Shown here one piece after another: positions 18,586 through 26,066 of a DNA stretch of 64,000 bases. Position 1 is the first letter of the stretch; each line of letters opens with the position of its first letter. Source of the DNA: Cellvibrionales bacterium (lineage in GTDB: Bacteria; Pseudomonadota; Gammaproteobacteria; Pseudomonadales; UBA7239). Position numbers and translations under genes: made by a program. Under the pieces are notes generated by a model, which was not told the origin of the DNA, made no database searches, and saw nothing but the letters and a program-made list of their open reading frames with translations. Location: positions 496,001-560,000 of the forward strand of contig JADJPU010000001.1 of assembly GCA_016713115.1 (NCBI GenBank), given 5' to 3'.

Positions 18586-19711
18586 CGGCTTTTATCCCTG
18601 CGGGCGGTTTTTCTTCTGTGATATGCAGGCGACCTTTTTCATCTTTCCAGCGGTACAAAAGCTTTAACGGGTCTTGGGCGGACGGCTGTTTAGCTTGCGC
18701 TGTGCTCGCCGGTTCGCTGCCCTGCTCCCCATGCGGTGCAGAGGGTGTAGCGGAAAGTGCGGCGACGGGATCAGCACCGCCATTGTTTACCGCAGCCACC
18801 AAACGGCGCACGCGAGGGTCTGCCAACAAACCCAGCCATTCGCCGTTCTGCACGCGCTGCGCCAGCACAGGATCCGCCGCCAGCGTCTGAAACTCAGGCG
18901 TTGAGCGCAGTAATTCGGCGCGCTGTGTGTATTTCGACAGCATGGTCGCCAACGCTGCAGACTGCTCTTGGGATGAACTTCCTTGCAAACCTAGCGTTTG
19001 CAATAACTGCATGGCCTGTGGATCAGCCGCCAAAGCCTGAAAACCGGGCAAACGCTGCACAGCACGCGCATCGCCTTGTAGCAATACCGCGTATTGTTTG
19101 GGATCAGTAACCAAGCTGCGCAGTCCCGGCAGCTCCGCAATATGTTTAAGTGCCAAACCCACCGACAACGGCTCGCGCACCCATTGCGCGGCAATCGGCG
19201 CTGCCGCGCTGTTGCCCAACACGGCCTCCACCCCATCCGCCATCAAATTGCCCGCTGCCCGCCGCAATGCGGCATCCAGCGGCGATTGCTCTGGCACCAC
19301 ATGCGCTGCCGCCTGCTGCGCAGTGCGCCACTGCCAAGCCTCTTGCAGCGTACCAGCACCCCAGGCCAATAGCAGCCCTACACCACAACCCAGCACAGCG
19401 CCCACCAGCGCACCGGTTTTCTTCCCGCCTTGGCGCCACTCTTCGGGCGCAGCCAGCGCTATCTGCTTGGCTGCTATACCAAACAACAAAGACCCCAGCA
19501 ACAGCAATGCCACGGCCACCAAGGGCATCGCCAGCACACCATTCAACCAGCCCTTTTGTACCAAGAACTCGGCGGTGGGCGGTGTGCCGCGTATCGCCAA
19601 ACCGTAGGCCAAGCACAGCGCCAACAGGCGCAGCAGCATCCGGAACAGGCCGGCGCGCCAGCCCCATAACATGGAAAAAAAAGCTGCAATTGCAGTAATG
19701 GTGATGTACAT
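18566..19711 (-). CDS. CvpA-like membrane protein with C-terminal DUF4124 domain
   Basis: 381 aa from ATG 19711 (a GTG at 19723 is an alternative). The first 135 residues hold about four hydrophobic helices with the CvpA-type GWRAGLFR turn. The middle (about 140-320) is a helical, periplasmic-looking stretch rich in Ala, Leu and Gln, with repeated FQTLAADP or FQALAADP segments. The last 45 residues, LLYRWKDEKGRLHITEEKPP, match DUF4124, a small beta domain in cell-envelope proteins. The function is unknown; CvpA relatives act in envelope stress and secretion. It is close to pilus genes but not in their operon. Confidence 0.65.
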   Translation of the reverse strand: MYITITAIAAFFSMLWGWRAGLFRMLLRLLALCLAYGLAIRGTPPTAEFLVQKGWLNGVLAMPLVAVALLLLGSLLFGIAAKQIALAAPEEWRQGGKKTGALVGAVLGCGVGLLLAWGAGTLQEAWQWRTAQQAAAHVVPEQSPLDAALRRAAGNLMADGVEAVLGNSAAAPIAAQWVREPLSVGLALKHIAELPGLRSLVTDPKQYAVLLQGDARAVQRLPGFQALAADPQAMQLLQTLGLQGSSSQEQSAALATMLSKYTQRAELLRSTPEFQTLAADPVLAQRVQNGEWLGLLADPRVRRLVAAVNNGGADPVAALSATPSAPHGEQGSEPASTAQAKQPSAQDPLKLLYRWKDEKGRLHITEEKPPAGIKADVIQAE

Positions 19712-19768
19712 GGTGAATATCACTACGGGTTATAAAAAACAGTGGTCACTAAACATAACAGAAACAAA

Positions 19769-19792
19769 AAACCCCGCCATGAGGCGGGGTTT
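19769..19792 (-). terminator. Rho-independent terminator of pilA
   Basis: Stem AAACCCCGCC (19769-19778) pairs with GGCGGGGTTT (19783-19792) around a four-base loop. In the minus direction a run of T follows it. It lies 37 bases beyond the pilA stop. Read on the plus strand it also forms a hairpin but lacks a long T tract. Confidence 0.85.
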
Positions 19793-19828
19793 CCGGTGTT
19801 ACACCGTTAAGCTAAATAACAGCTTAGC

Positions 19829-20356
19829 TTATTTGCACTCGGTAGGTGCATACTTAGCCAGCAGTGTGCCGACTACAGCATTGCCTAAACCGCGCGCAGT
19901 GGCAGTAGTGGCAGTAGCACTAGTACAAGCCCAGTCAATAGCACCCACAGAAGTGGCAGTAGGCACTACGCCTTGTACATTGGGGCTCAGTCTGATGATC
20001 TGACCGTTTATAGTAGTAGGAATACCGTTGTTGGCGTTACCCGCGATCACAATGTCAATGTTCCACGGCGAGGCGGCAGCGCCTGTAATGTTACTCACAT
20101 ACTTGGTTTGCTTCTCAACCTGCGCAGTAGCGATTAATGCTGCTGCAGCGGCGTCCAAACCAGTGATACCGCCAGATTGGAAAGCTTCAGAGTAAGCATT
20201 TTTCCAAGCAGAACCCGCGATCAAACCTTCAGAGATTTTGGTACGCACGGTGTAGTCTTGATAGGCAGGCAGCGCGATGGCAGCCAAAATACCGATAATC
20301 GCTACGACGATCATCAGTTCGATCAGGGTAAAGCCTTTTTGTAGTTGCTTTTTCAT
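19829..20356 (-). CDS. pilA: Type IV pilin, major subunit PilA
   Basis: 175 aa. The leader MKKQLQKG is cut after Gly8 by PilD, and Phe9 (FTLIELMIVVAIIG) becomes the methylated N-terminus; Glu5 of the mature protein is present. The N-terminal helix is followed by a variable Ala/Thr-rich globular domain (about 60-150). It ends with a disulfide loop from the Cys in WACTSA to the Cys in PTECK, typical of type IVa pilins. It is divergent from pilB. A sigma-54-type promoter lies 90 bases upstream, so PilS/PilR control is plausible. Confidence 0.95.
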   Translation of the reverse strand: MKKQLQKGFTLIELMIVVAIIGILAAIALPAYQDYTVRTKISEGLIAGSAWKNAYSEAFQSGGITGLDAAAAALIATAQVEKQTKYVSNITGAAASPWNIDIVIAGNANNGIPTTINGQIIRLSPNVQGVVPTATSVGAIDWACTSATATTATARGLGNAVVGTLLAKYAPTECK

Positions 20357-20445
20357 GGTGTATACCTCGAAAAGTTTAGTTTGGTTGCCCGAGTGGGCAG
20401 AAACTTTAGCTACCCAGCGGGAGCCATCGCCTCTGCGTACTAGAA

Positions 20446-20462
20446 TACAAATGCCGTGCCAA
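20446..20462 (-). promoter_or_regulatory. Candidate sigma-54 promoter of pilA
   Basis: On the minus strand the bases read TTGGCACGGCATTTGTA, close to the sigma-54 -24/-12 consensus TTGGCAC-N5-TTGCA with GT instead of GC in the -12 element. It lies about 90 bases upstream of the pilA ATG, giving a leader of about 80 bases. pilA is sigma-54 dependent in Pseudomonas. One mismatch in the -12 dinucleotide lowers confidence. Confidence 0.6.
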
Positions 20463-20580
20463 CTTTGGCAACTCTATTAAAATTCAAGCAGTTACATATA
20501 AACAGCACACCATCACCCCCAAACTTGTATGCCAACGGGTGACAAAAATGGTCAGTTGTTGCCGCTTTAGGTGTTGTTCC

Positions 20581-20648
20581 TGTAGGAGCGGCACCTTGCC
20601 GCGACCTATTGCCGCGACAAAACATCGCGCCGAGGCGGCGCTCCTACA
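20581..20648. repeat. REP-like palindromic repeat, copy 2
   Basis: Left arm TGTAGGAGCGGCACCTTGCC (from 20581) is identical over 22 bases to copy 1 at 17941. The right arm (20624-20647) ends GCGCTCCTACA and pairs with it imperfectly in the middle. It lies in the 410-base pilA-pilB intergenic region, between their divergent promoters. That region otherwise holds the sigma-54 element and no gene. Confidence 0.8.
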
Positions 20649-20766
20649 GTGCTAGCGTGATTTCACTTCAACTGCGACCGCTATCACATTGTAAAACCTG
20701 AATTATTGCGCCGGTAATACTTTGCCGATAGACTCAGGGCGTTTCCCCATCCGTCACAACGCGCCC

Positions 20767-22485
20767 ATGAATACAGTTTCAGTCAACGGTCTTGCCAGAC
20801 GCCTCGTCAACGACGGCCTTATCAACATGGAGCAGGCGCAAAACGCGCTGCTGGAATCGCGCAAAGCCAAAATACCATTGACGCAATGGCTGGTAGAAAA
20901 CAAAGTGGCTACCGCGCGCCCCATCGCACTGGCGGCAATGGAAGAATTTGGTGTGCCGTTATACGACATCAGCAGCCACAACACCGCACAAATGCCCAAG
21001 GATGTGGTAAAGCGTGAATTGATCAGCAAACACCATGTTCTTCCGCTGTTCAAACGCGGCAATCGCCTGTTTTTAGGGATGACAGATCCCGCTGATTTGC
21101 GCGCACTGGATGACATCAAATTTCAAACCGGCCTCACCACAGAAGCGGTACTGGTACAGCAAGACCAGCTGGCAAAAGCCATCGAAAAATTTCTCACCGA
21201 TACCGAAGAAGATGCTAACGAAGCATTCAAAGGACTGGATGAAGATTTTGATCTCGATGTTGAAGCCGTCGATGAAGATGCGCCAAAAGGTGATAGCGGT
21301 GAATCTGGCGTAGATGACGCACCGATTGTGCGTTTTGTGAATAAAATTTTGCTGGATGCCATCAAAGGCGGCTCATCCGATTTGCACTTTGAGCCGTATG
21401 AAAAGGCCTACCGTATCCGCTTCCGTACCGATGGCGTGTTGCATGAAGTGGCGCGCCCGCCGCTGGCACTGGGTCCGAAGCTGTCGGCACGTCTGAAAGT
21501 TATGTCGCGCATGGATATCTCCGAACGCCGTGTCCCGCAGGATGGCCGGATCAAGATGAAGCTATCCAAAACCAAAGCCATCGATTTCCGCGTCAACACG
21601 CTGCCTACGCTGTGGGGCGAAAAGGTGGTTATGCGTATTCTCGATCCTACTAGCGCACAAATGGGTATCGACGCACTCGGTTACGAGGATTACCAAAAAG
21701 ACATGTACATGAAGGCGCTGATGCAGCCACAGGGCATGATTTTGGTAACAGGTCCCACCGGTTCGGGCAAAACGGTATCGCTGTACACCGGACTCAATAT
21801 TTTGAATACCGAGGAGCGCAATATTTCTACGGCGGAAGATCCTGTAGAAATTAACCTCGAAGGTATCAACCAAGTTAACGTCAACGCCAGAATCGGGCTC
21901 GACTTCTCATCGGCTTTGCGCGCTTTCTTGCGACAAGATCCAGACATCATCATGGTCGGTGAGATTCGTGACTTAGACACCGCCAATATTGCTATCAAAG
22001 CCGCGCAAACTGGCCACATGGTGATGTCTACGTTGCACACCAACTCAGCGCCAGAAACATTGACGCGGATGCTCAATATGGGAGTGCCGTCGTTCAACCT
22101 GGCCACTTCTGTTAACCTGATCATCGCGCAGCGTTTGGCGCGGCGTTTGTGCCCTTCCTGCAAACAACCGGCCACTGAAATACCCGAATCCGTGCTTGAG
22201 GAAGAAGGTTTATTCGATTGCGGGCTAGAGCGCAGCGAAGTCACTGTATTCAAACCCGTGGGTTGTGAATTGTGCAACGGCGGCTACAAAGGGCGACTGG
22301 GCATTTATGAAGTGGTGCGCATCACACCGAAAATTTCTCAGATTATTATGGAAGAAGGCAACTCTTTACAGATTGCCAAAGCCGCTAAAGAAGAAGGTTT
22401 TTTTGACTTGCGCCGCTCCGGCTTGCGCAAATGCGCTTGGGGGCTAACCAGCCTCGAAGAAATTAACCGTGTTACCAAGGACTAA
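20767..22485 (+). CDS. pilB: Type IV pilus assembly ATPase PilB
   Basis: 572 aa from ATG 20767. This hexameric ATPase drives pilus extension at the inner membrane. An MshEN-type N-terminal domain (about 1-150) precedes the secretion ATPase core. Walker A is GPTGSGKT near residue 330. The aspartate and histidine boxes, including VGEIRDLDTA and STLHTNSAPETL, follow. A C-terminal zinc site is formed by CPSC and CELC pairs. It is the first gene of pilB-pilC-pilD-coaE, divergent from pilA as in Pseudomonas. A longer upstream frame is open, but no ribosome binding site supports it. Confidence 0.96.
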   Translation: MNTVSVNGLARRLVNDGLINMEQAQNALLESRKAKIPLTQWLVENKVATARPIALAAMEEFGVPLYDISSHNTAQMPKDVVKRELISKHHVLPLFKRGNRLFLGMTDPADLRALDDIKFQTGLTTEAVLVQQDQLAKAIEKFLTDTEEDANEAFKGLDEDFDLDVEAVDEDAPKGDSGESGVDDAPIVRFVNKILLDAIKGGSSDLHFEPYEKAYRIRFRTDGVLHEVARPPLALGPKLSARLKVMSRMDISERRVPQDGRIKMKLSKTKAIDFRVNTLPTLWGEKVVMRILDPTSAQMGIDALGYEDYQKDMYMKALMQPQGMILVTGPTGSGKTVSLYTGLNILNTEERNISTAEDPVEINLEGINQVNVNARIGLDFSSALRAFLRQDPDIIMVGEIRDLDTANIAIKAAQTGHMVMSTLHTNSAPETLTRMLNMGVPSFNLATSVNLIIAQRLARRLCPSCKQPATEIPESVLEEEGLFDCGLERSEVTVFKPVGCELCNGGYKGRLGIYEVVRITPKISQIIMEEGNSLQIAKAAKEEGFFDLRRSGLRKCAWGLTSLEEINRVTKD

Positions 22486-22500
22486 TTTAAGGACTAACAC

Positions 22501-23775
22501 ATGGCCACTACAACGACAACCAAAAAACCAGCAGCCAAACCCAAGCCCGCTGTTAAAAAACCGAAAGTTAAAGAACCGGATATTTTTCTCTGGGAATTCA
22601 AAAATCCGAAGGGACAGATGGTGCGCGGTGAAGTCAAAGCGCAAACCCTGACCGATGCCAAAGCCCAAGTACGCAAACTGGGTTACAGCAACCCTAAAAT
22701 CAAGAAAAAACCTACGCCCCTGTTTGGTGGCTCAGGCAAAGCCATTAAACCGGCCGATATTGCTGTCTTTACGCGCCAATTGGCAACCATGATGAAAGCC
22801 GGTGTGCTGCTGGTGCAATCTTTCGAGCTGGTGGCCGACGGCCCAGAAAATGCCAACATGAAAAAAATTGTTCTCGGCGTGCGCGATGAAGTCTCGGGCG
22901 GCGGCAGTTTTGGCGGTGCGCTGCGCAAATATCCCAAATATTTTGATGACTTGTTCTGTAGCTTAGTTGAGTCAGGCGAGCAATCCGGCTCGCTGGAAAC
23001 CATGCTCGACCGCGTGGCTACTTACAAAGAAAAAACAGAAGCGCTGAAAAAGAAAATTAAAAAGGCTATGACGTACCCCATAGCCGTACTCTGCGTTGCT
23101 TTTATTGTTACCGGTATTTTGCTGGTAAAAGTAGTGCCCGTATTTGCAAACACCTTTTCCTCTTTCGGCGCTGAATTACCCGCCTTTACTTTGTTTGTGC
23201 TTAACTTATCCAACCTTGCACAAAAGTACTGGTTTCCCATATTGGCTGGAGCCATTGCAGGTTTTATGGCTTTCTCCAAAGCCAAAGAAACTAGCCCTGC
23301 TTTTTCTGATGCAGTGGATCGTTTCTCACTAAAAATTCCCATTGTCGGCATGATTATCAATGAGGCCGTTGTAGCGCGGATGGCGCGCACCCTGTCTACT
23401 ACGTTTTCTGCTGGCGTGCCGCTAGTAGAAGCATTGGATTCTGTCTCTGGCGCAGCAGGCAATGCACTCTATCGCGATGCTATCCGGCGTGTTCGCGACG
23501 AGGTTACGGGCGGTACCATGATCAATGTTGCTTTTCGTAGCGCTGGCGTATTTCCCACGTTATTGATTCAGATGACGGCCATCGGTGAGGAATCCGGCGC
23601 ACTGGACACCATGTTGGAAAAAGTAGCTACACACTACGAAGCAGAAGTCGACAACAAAGTAGACAACCTCACCTCGCTGCTGGAGCCGATGATTATGTCG
23701 GTGCTCGGTATTCTGGTCGGCGGTCTAATGATTGCCATGTACCTGCCTATCTTCCAGCTCGGCTCTGTTGTTTAA
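22501..23775 (+). CDS. pilC: Type IV pilus inner-membrane platform protein PilC
   Basis: 424 aa. Two T2SSF domains (about 85-205 and 290-410) each precede membrane helices. The repeated KAGVPLVQSFELVA-like and SAGVPLVEALDSVSG segments are the family motif, in outline. The platform protein couples PilB and PilT motion to pilin insertion. The N-terminal 30 residues are rich in Lys, Pro and Ala. It starts 15 bases after pilB. No disruption. Confidence 0.95.
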   Translation: MATTTTTKKPAAKPKPAVKKPKVKEPDIFLWEFKNPKGQMVRGEVKAQTLTDAKAQVRKLGYSNPKIKKKPTPLFGGSGKAIKPADIAVFTRQLATMMKAGVLLVQSFELVADGPENANMKKIVLGVRDEVSGGGSFGGALRKYPKYFDDLFCSLVESGEQSGSLETMLDRVATYKEKTEALKKKIKKAMTYPIAVLCVAFIVTGILLVKVVPVFANTFSSFGAELPAFTLFVLNLSNLAQKYWFPILAGAIAGFMAFSKAKETSPAFSDAVDRFSLKIPIVGMIINEAVVARMARTLSTTFSAGVPLVEALDSVSGAAGNALYRDAIRRVRDEVTGGTMINVAFRSAGVFPTLLIQMTAIGEESGALDTMLEKVATHYEAEVDNKVDNLTSLLEPMIMSVLGILVGGLMIAMYLPIFQLGSVV

Positions 23776-23778
23776 GCA

Positions 23779-24650
23779 GTGGAAGCTGCGAACTTTGCCG
23801 CCGAGGATCTGCTTGTACTGACTGCTCTCGCCGCACTGCTCGGCTGTGTGGTGGGCAGTTTTTTAAATGTCGTTTGCCTGCGTTTGCCGCGCATGATGGA
23901 GCGCGAATGGCGTGCGCAGTGTGCGGAAATCGCCGGTACACCAACGGCAGACGAAGAACCGCTCAACCTCGCCTTTCCGCCTTCGCGCTGCCCGCAGTGC
24001 GGGCATGTAATTCGTGCGTGGGAAAACATCCCCGTCATCAGCTACCTATTCTTGAAAGGTCGTTGTTCTGGTTGCCAAGTAAAAATTTCTGCGCGCTATC
24101 CGGTGGTTGAAGCGACTTGCGGCTTGTTGAGCGCAGTGGTGACTTGGCATTTCGACGCGACCTGGCAGTGCGCTGCTGCGCTGGTATTCACTTGGGCATT
24201 GCTGACGCTCGCTATCATCGACTTTGACACCCAACTACTACCCGACGACATCACGCTGCCGCTGTTATGGGCTGGGTTGCTGCTATCGTTGGGCAATGTG
24301 TTCGTATCTGTCGAATCCGCCATCATCGGCGCCGCTGCGGGGTATTTATCGCTGTGGACGGTGTACTGGCTGTTCAAGTTTGCCACCGGCAAAGAGGGCA
24401 TGGGCTACGGTGATTTCAAATTGCTCGCTGCACTCGGTGCGTGGCTAGGCTGGCAGGCGCTGCCGCAATTATTTTGCTATCCGCTGTTTCTGGCGCGGCT
24501 TTTGGCATTGCGATGATGCTGTTTCGCGGCCGCGATCGACAAATCCCTATCCCGTTTGGCCCCTATCTCGCCACGGCGGGGTGGATCAGCCTTCTGTGGG
24601 GCGATGATCTCACGCGCTGGTATTTACAGCTCAGCGGCATTGCACCGTGA
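23779..24650 (+). CDS. pilD: Prepilin peptidase/N-methyltransferase PilD, interrupted by a 1-bp frameshift
   Basis: PilD cleaves and N-methylates type IV prepilins. The first frame (GTG 23779 to 24516) contains GSFLNVVCLRLPRMM, the four zinc cysteines (CPQCGH and CSGCQ), the first catalytic Asp in IIDFDTQLLPD, and the second in GMGYGDFKLLA. It then leaves frame after GWQALPQ. The correct C-terminus, IILLSAVSGAAFGIAMM in outline to LSGIAP, runs in the next frame to 24650. One missing A near 24471 would restore 290 residues, the exact size of the Pseudomonas enzyme. The stop overlaps the coaE GTG start. Probably a sequencing deletion. Confidence 0.9.
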
Positions 24651-25249
24651 CCTATATCGTCGGGCTCACTGGCGGCATCGGCAGTGGAAAATCGGCCGCC
24701 GCTGAACGCTTTCGCGCACTGGGCATTACAGTGGTCGATGCGGATGTGTGTGCGCGCATTGTGGTCGAACCTAATAAGCCCGCACTCAAAACCATTGCTG
24801 AACATTTTGGTTCTGAAATTATTCAAGCAGACGGCACTTTGGATCGCGCTGCATTACGCCAAAAAATTTTCGCTGATGAAGCCGAACGCAAATGGCTGGA
24901 AGCTCTGCTGCATCCGCTGATTTTTGAAGAAATGTGGTCGCAGTTGCAATTAGCACAAAGCCCTTACGCAGTTTTGGAATCACCGCTGCTCATTGAAGCG
25001 GGGCAAAAAGCCATTTGTCAGCGCGTGCTGGTCATTGATGCAGCCGAAGAAACGCAACTCGCTCGCGCCACCGCGCGCGACAATAATTCCATTGAGCAAG
25101 TTAAAGCCATCATGGCTGCGCAAGCCACACGCCAACAACGAAATGCTAAAGCAGATGACATTGTTAACAACGATGGCGATCTGGCTTCACTTCATCAAGC
25201 TATTGATAAACTGCATCAGCATTACTTGAGTTTGACGCACTCTGTCTAA
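24647..25249 (+). CDS. coaE: Dephospho-CoA kinase
   Basis: 200 aa. It phosphorylates dephospho-CoA at the ribose 3'-OH, the last step of CoA synthesis. The P-loop GLTGGIGSGKS lies at residues 6-16. DADVCARIVVEP and LESPLLIEAG are the substrate-binding segments. The GTG start overlaps the pilD stop (GTGA), as in the pilBCD-coaE operon of Pseudomonas. The 3' end overlaps the convergent tfpZ-like gene by 63 bases, which is unusually long; the terminal 20 codons are shared on opposite strands. Confidence 0.94.
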   Translation: MTYIVGLTGGIGSGKSAAAERFRALGITVVDADVCARIVVEPNKPALKTIAEHFGSEIIQADGTLDRAALRQKIFADEAERKWLEALLHPLIFEEMWSQLQLAQSPYAVLESPLLIEAGQKAICQRVLVIDAAEETQLARATARDNNSIEQVKAIMAAQATRQQRNAKADDIVNNDGDLASLHQAIDKLHQHYLSLTHSV

Positions 25250-25993
25250 CAGTGGTTTTTCGCGTCGCATTGCGCTTACAAAATCCACCACTTCTCCATT
25301 AGTCGTATCAATTGCCATGTAACCGGAACCCGAACCGAGACCAGCGGCATAGAAATGTACGGAAGGTGCGTAAGTTGCATCGGGAGCGGTTACAACATCC
25401 GGCAATTTACGAATTTCTTCTAAAGACATGCCTGCACTTGATAGCTGATCTAACCGCGAAGACAACGGACGGTAGCGATCTGTTTGGAAAAAAACGGAGT
25501 GATCACGCAGTACATGTTTGTAAACAGGATGTAGCGCTTTCGCAACTTCTTCGGGTGACAAATCCACCGCAATCCACACCGGCCACTTTCCCTGTAACAA
25601 AGGAACATTTGCTGGATTGACATCATAGTCACGATAAACGCTGTACGGGATCGACAACACCTGCGTGGCAGCATAAACCACTGCAATCGGCCTTGTTTGC
25701 CACACCGTCCACATCCCGCCAACCAAACAGGCGGCCTGCAATAATCCAATTGCAGCAAGATCAAATGGCAAACTTTTTTTACCCAGTTTATAAACGCATA
25801 AGGTCAACACGGGGCCGATAATGAAATCCACACCAGCAATAAGTTTGATACCTTCCAATCCGCCGTCATAACGAAACAAAAAACCGGGATACCACCAGAA
25901 ATAGATCACCGCAGCCAACACAATAAATATCAGCAGGCTGATCAGAATGTGAATACCGAAAGCTTGCCAGCGGTTGGCGACTTTGAGCAGCAT
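25187..25993 (-). CDS. TfpX/TfpZ-family type IV pilin accessory protein
   Basis: 268 aa from ATG 25993 (GGAGAGTCCAC upstream). Starts LLKVANRWQAFGIHILISL, and has the RYDGGLEGIKLIAGVDFIIGPVLTL segment of TfpX/TfpZ proteins, in outline. It has three to four membrane helices in the first 125 residues, followed by a periplasmic or cytoplasmic domain with DRYRPLSSRLDQL. Relatives in Moraxella and Acinetobacter help display or modify the pilin encoded next to them. Here it lies about 5 kb from pilA, which fits that role but is not proof. Confidence 0.8.
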   Translation of the reverse strand: MLLKVANRWQAFGIHILISLLIFIVLAAVIYFWWYPGFLFRYDGGLEGIKLIAGVDFIIGPVLTLCVYKLGKKSLPFDLAAIGLLQAACLVGGMWTVWQTRPIAVVYAATQVLSIPYSVYRDYDVNPANVPLLQGKWPVWIAVDLSPEEVAKALHPVYKHVLRDHSVFFQTDRYRPLSSRLDQLSSAGMSLEEIRKLPDVVTAPDATYAPSVHFYAAGLGSGSGYMAIDTTNGEVVDFVSAMRREKPLLDRVRQTQVMLMQFINSLMK

Positions 25994-26066
25994 GTGGACT
26001 CTCCAAAAAACAAACTGCTTTTGTACCACTAACCGACCAGCACAGACAAATGCTGTCTGTGTCGAT

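Noticed and set aside
19146..19698. Long open frames on both strands across the CvpA-like gene
   Set aside because: They are by-products of the high GC content; only the minus-strand frame has membrane helices and a DUF4124 tail.
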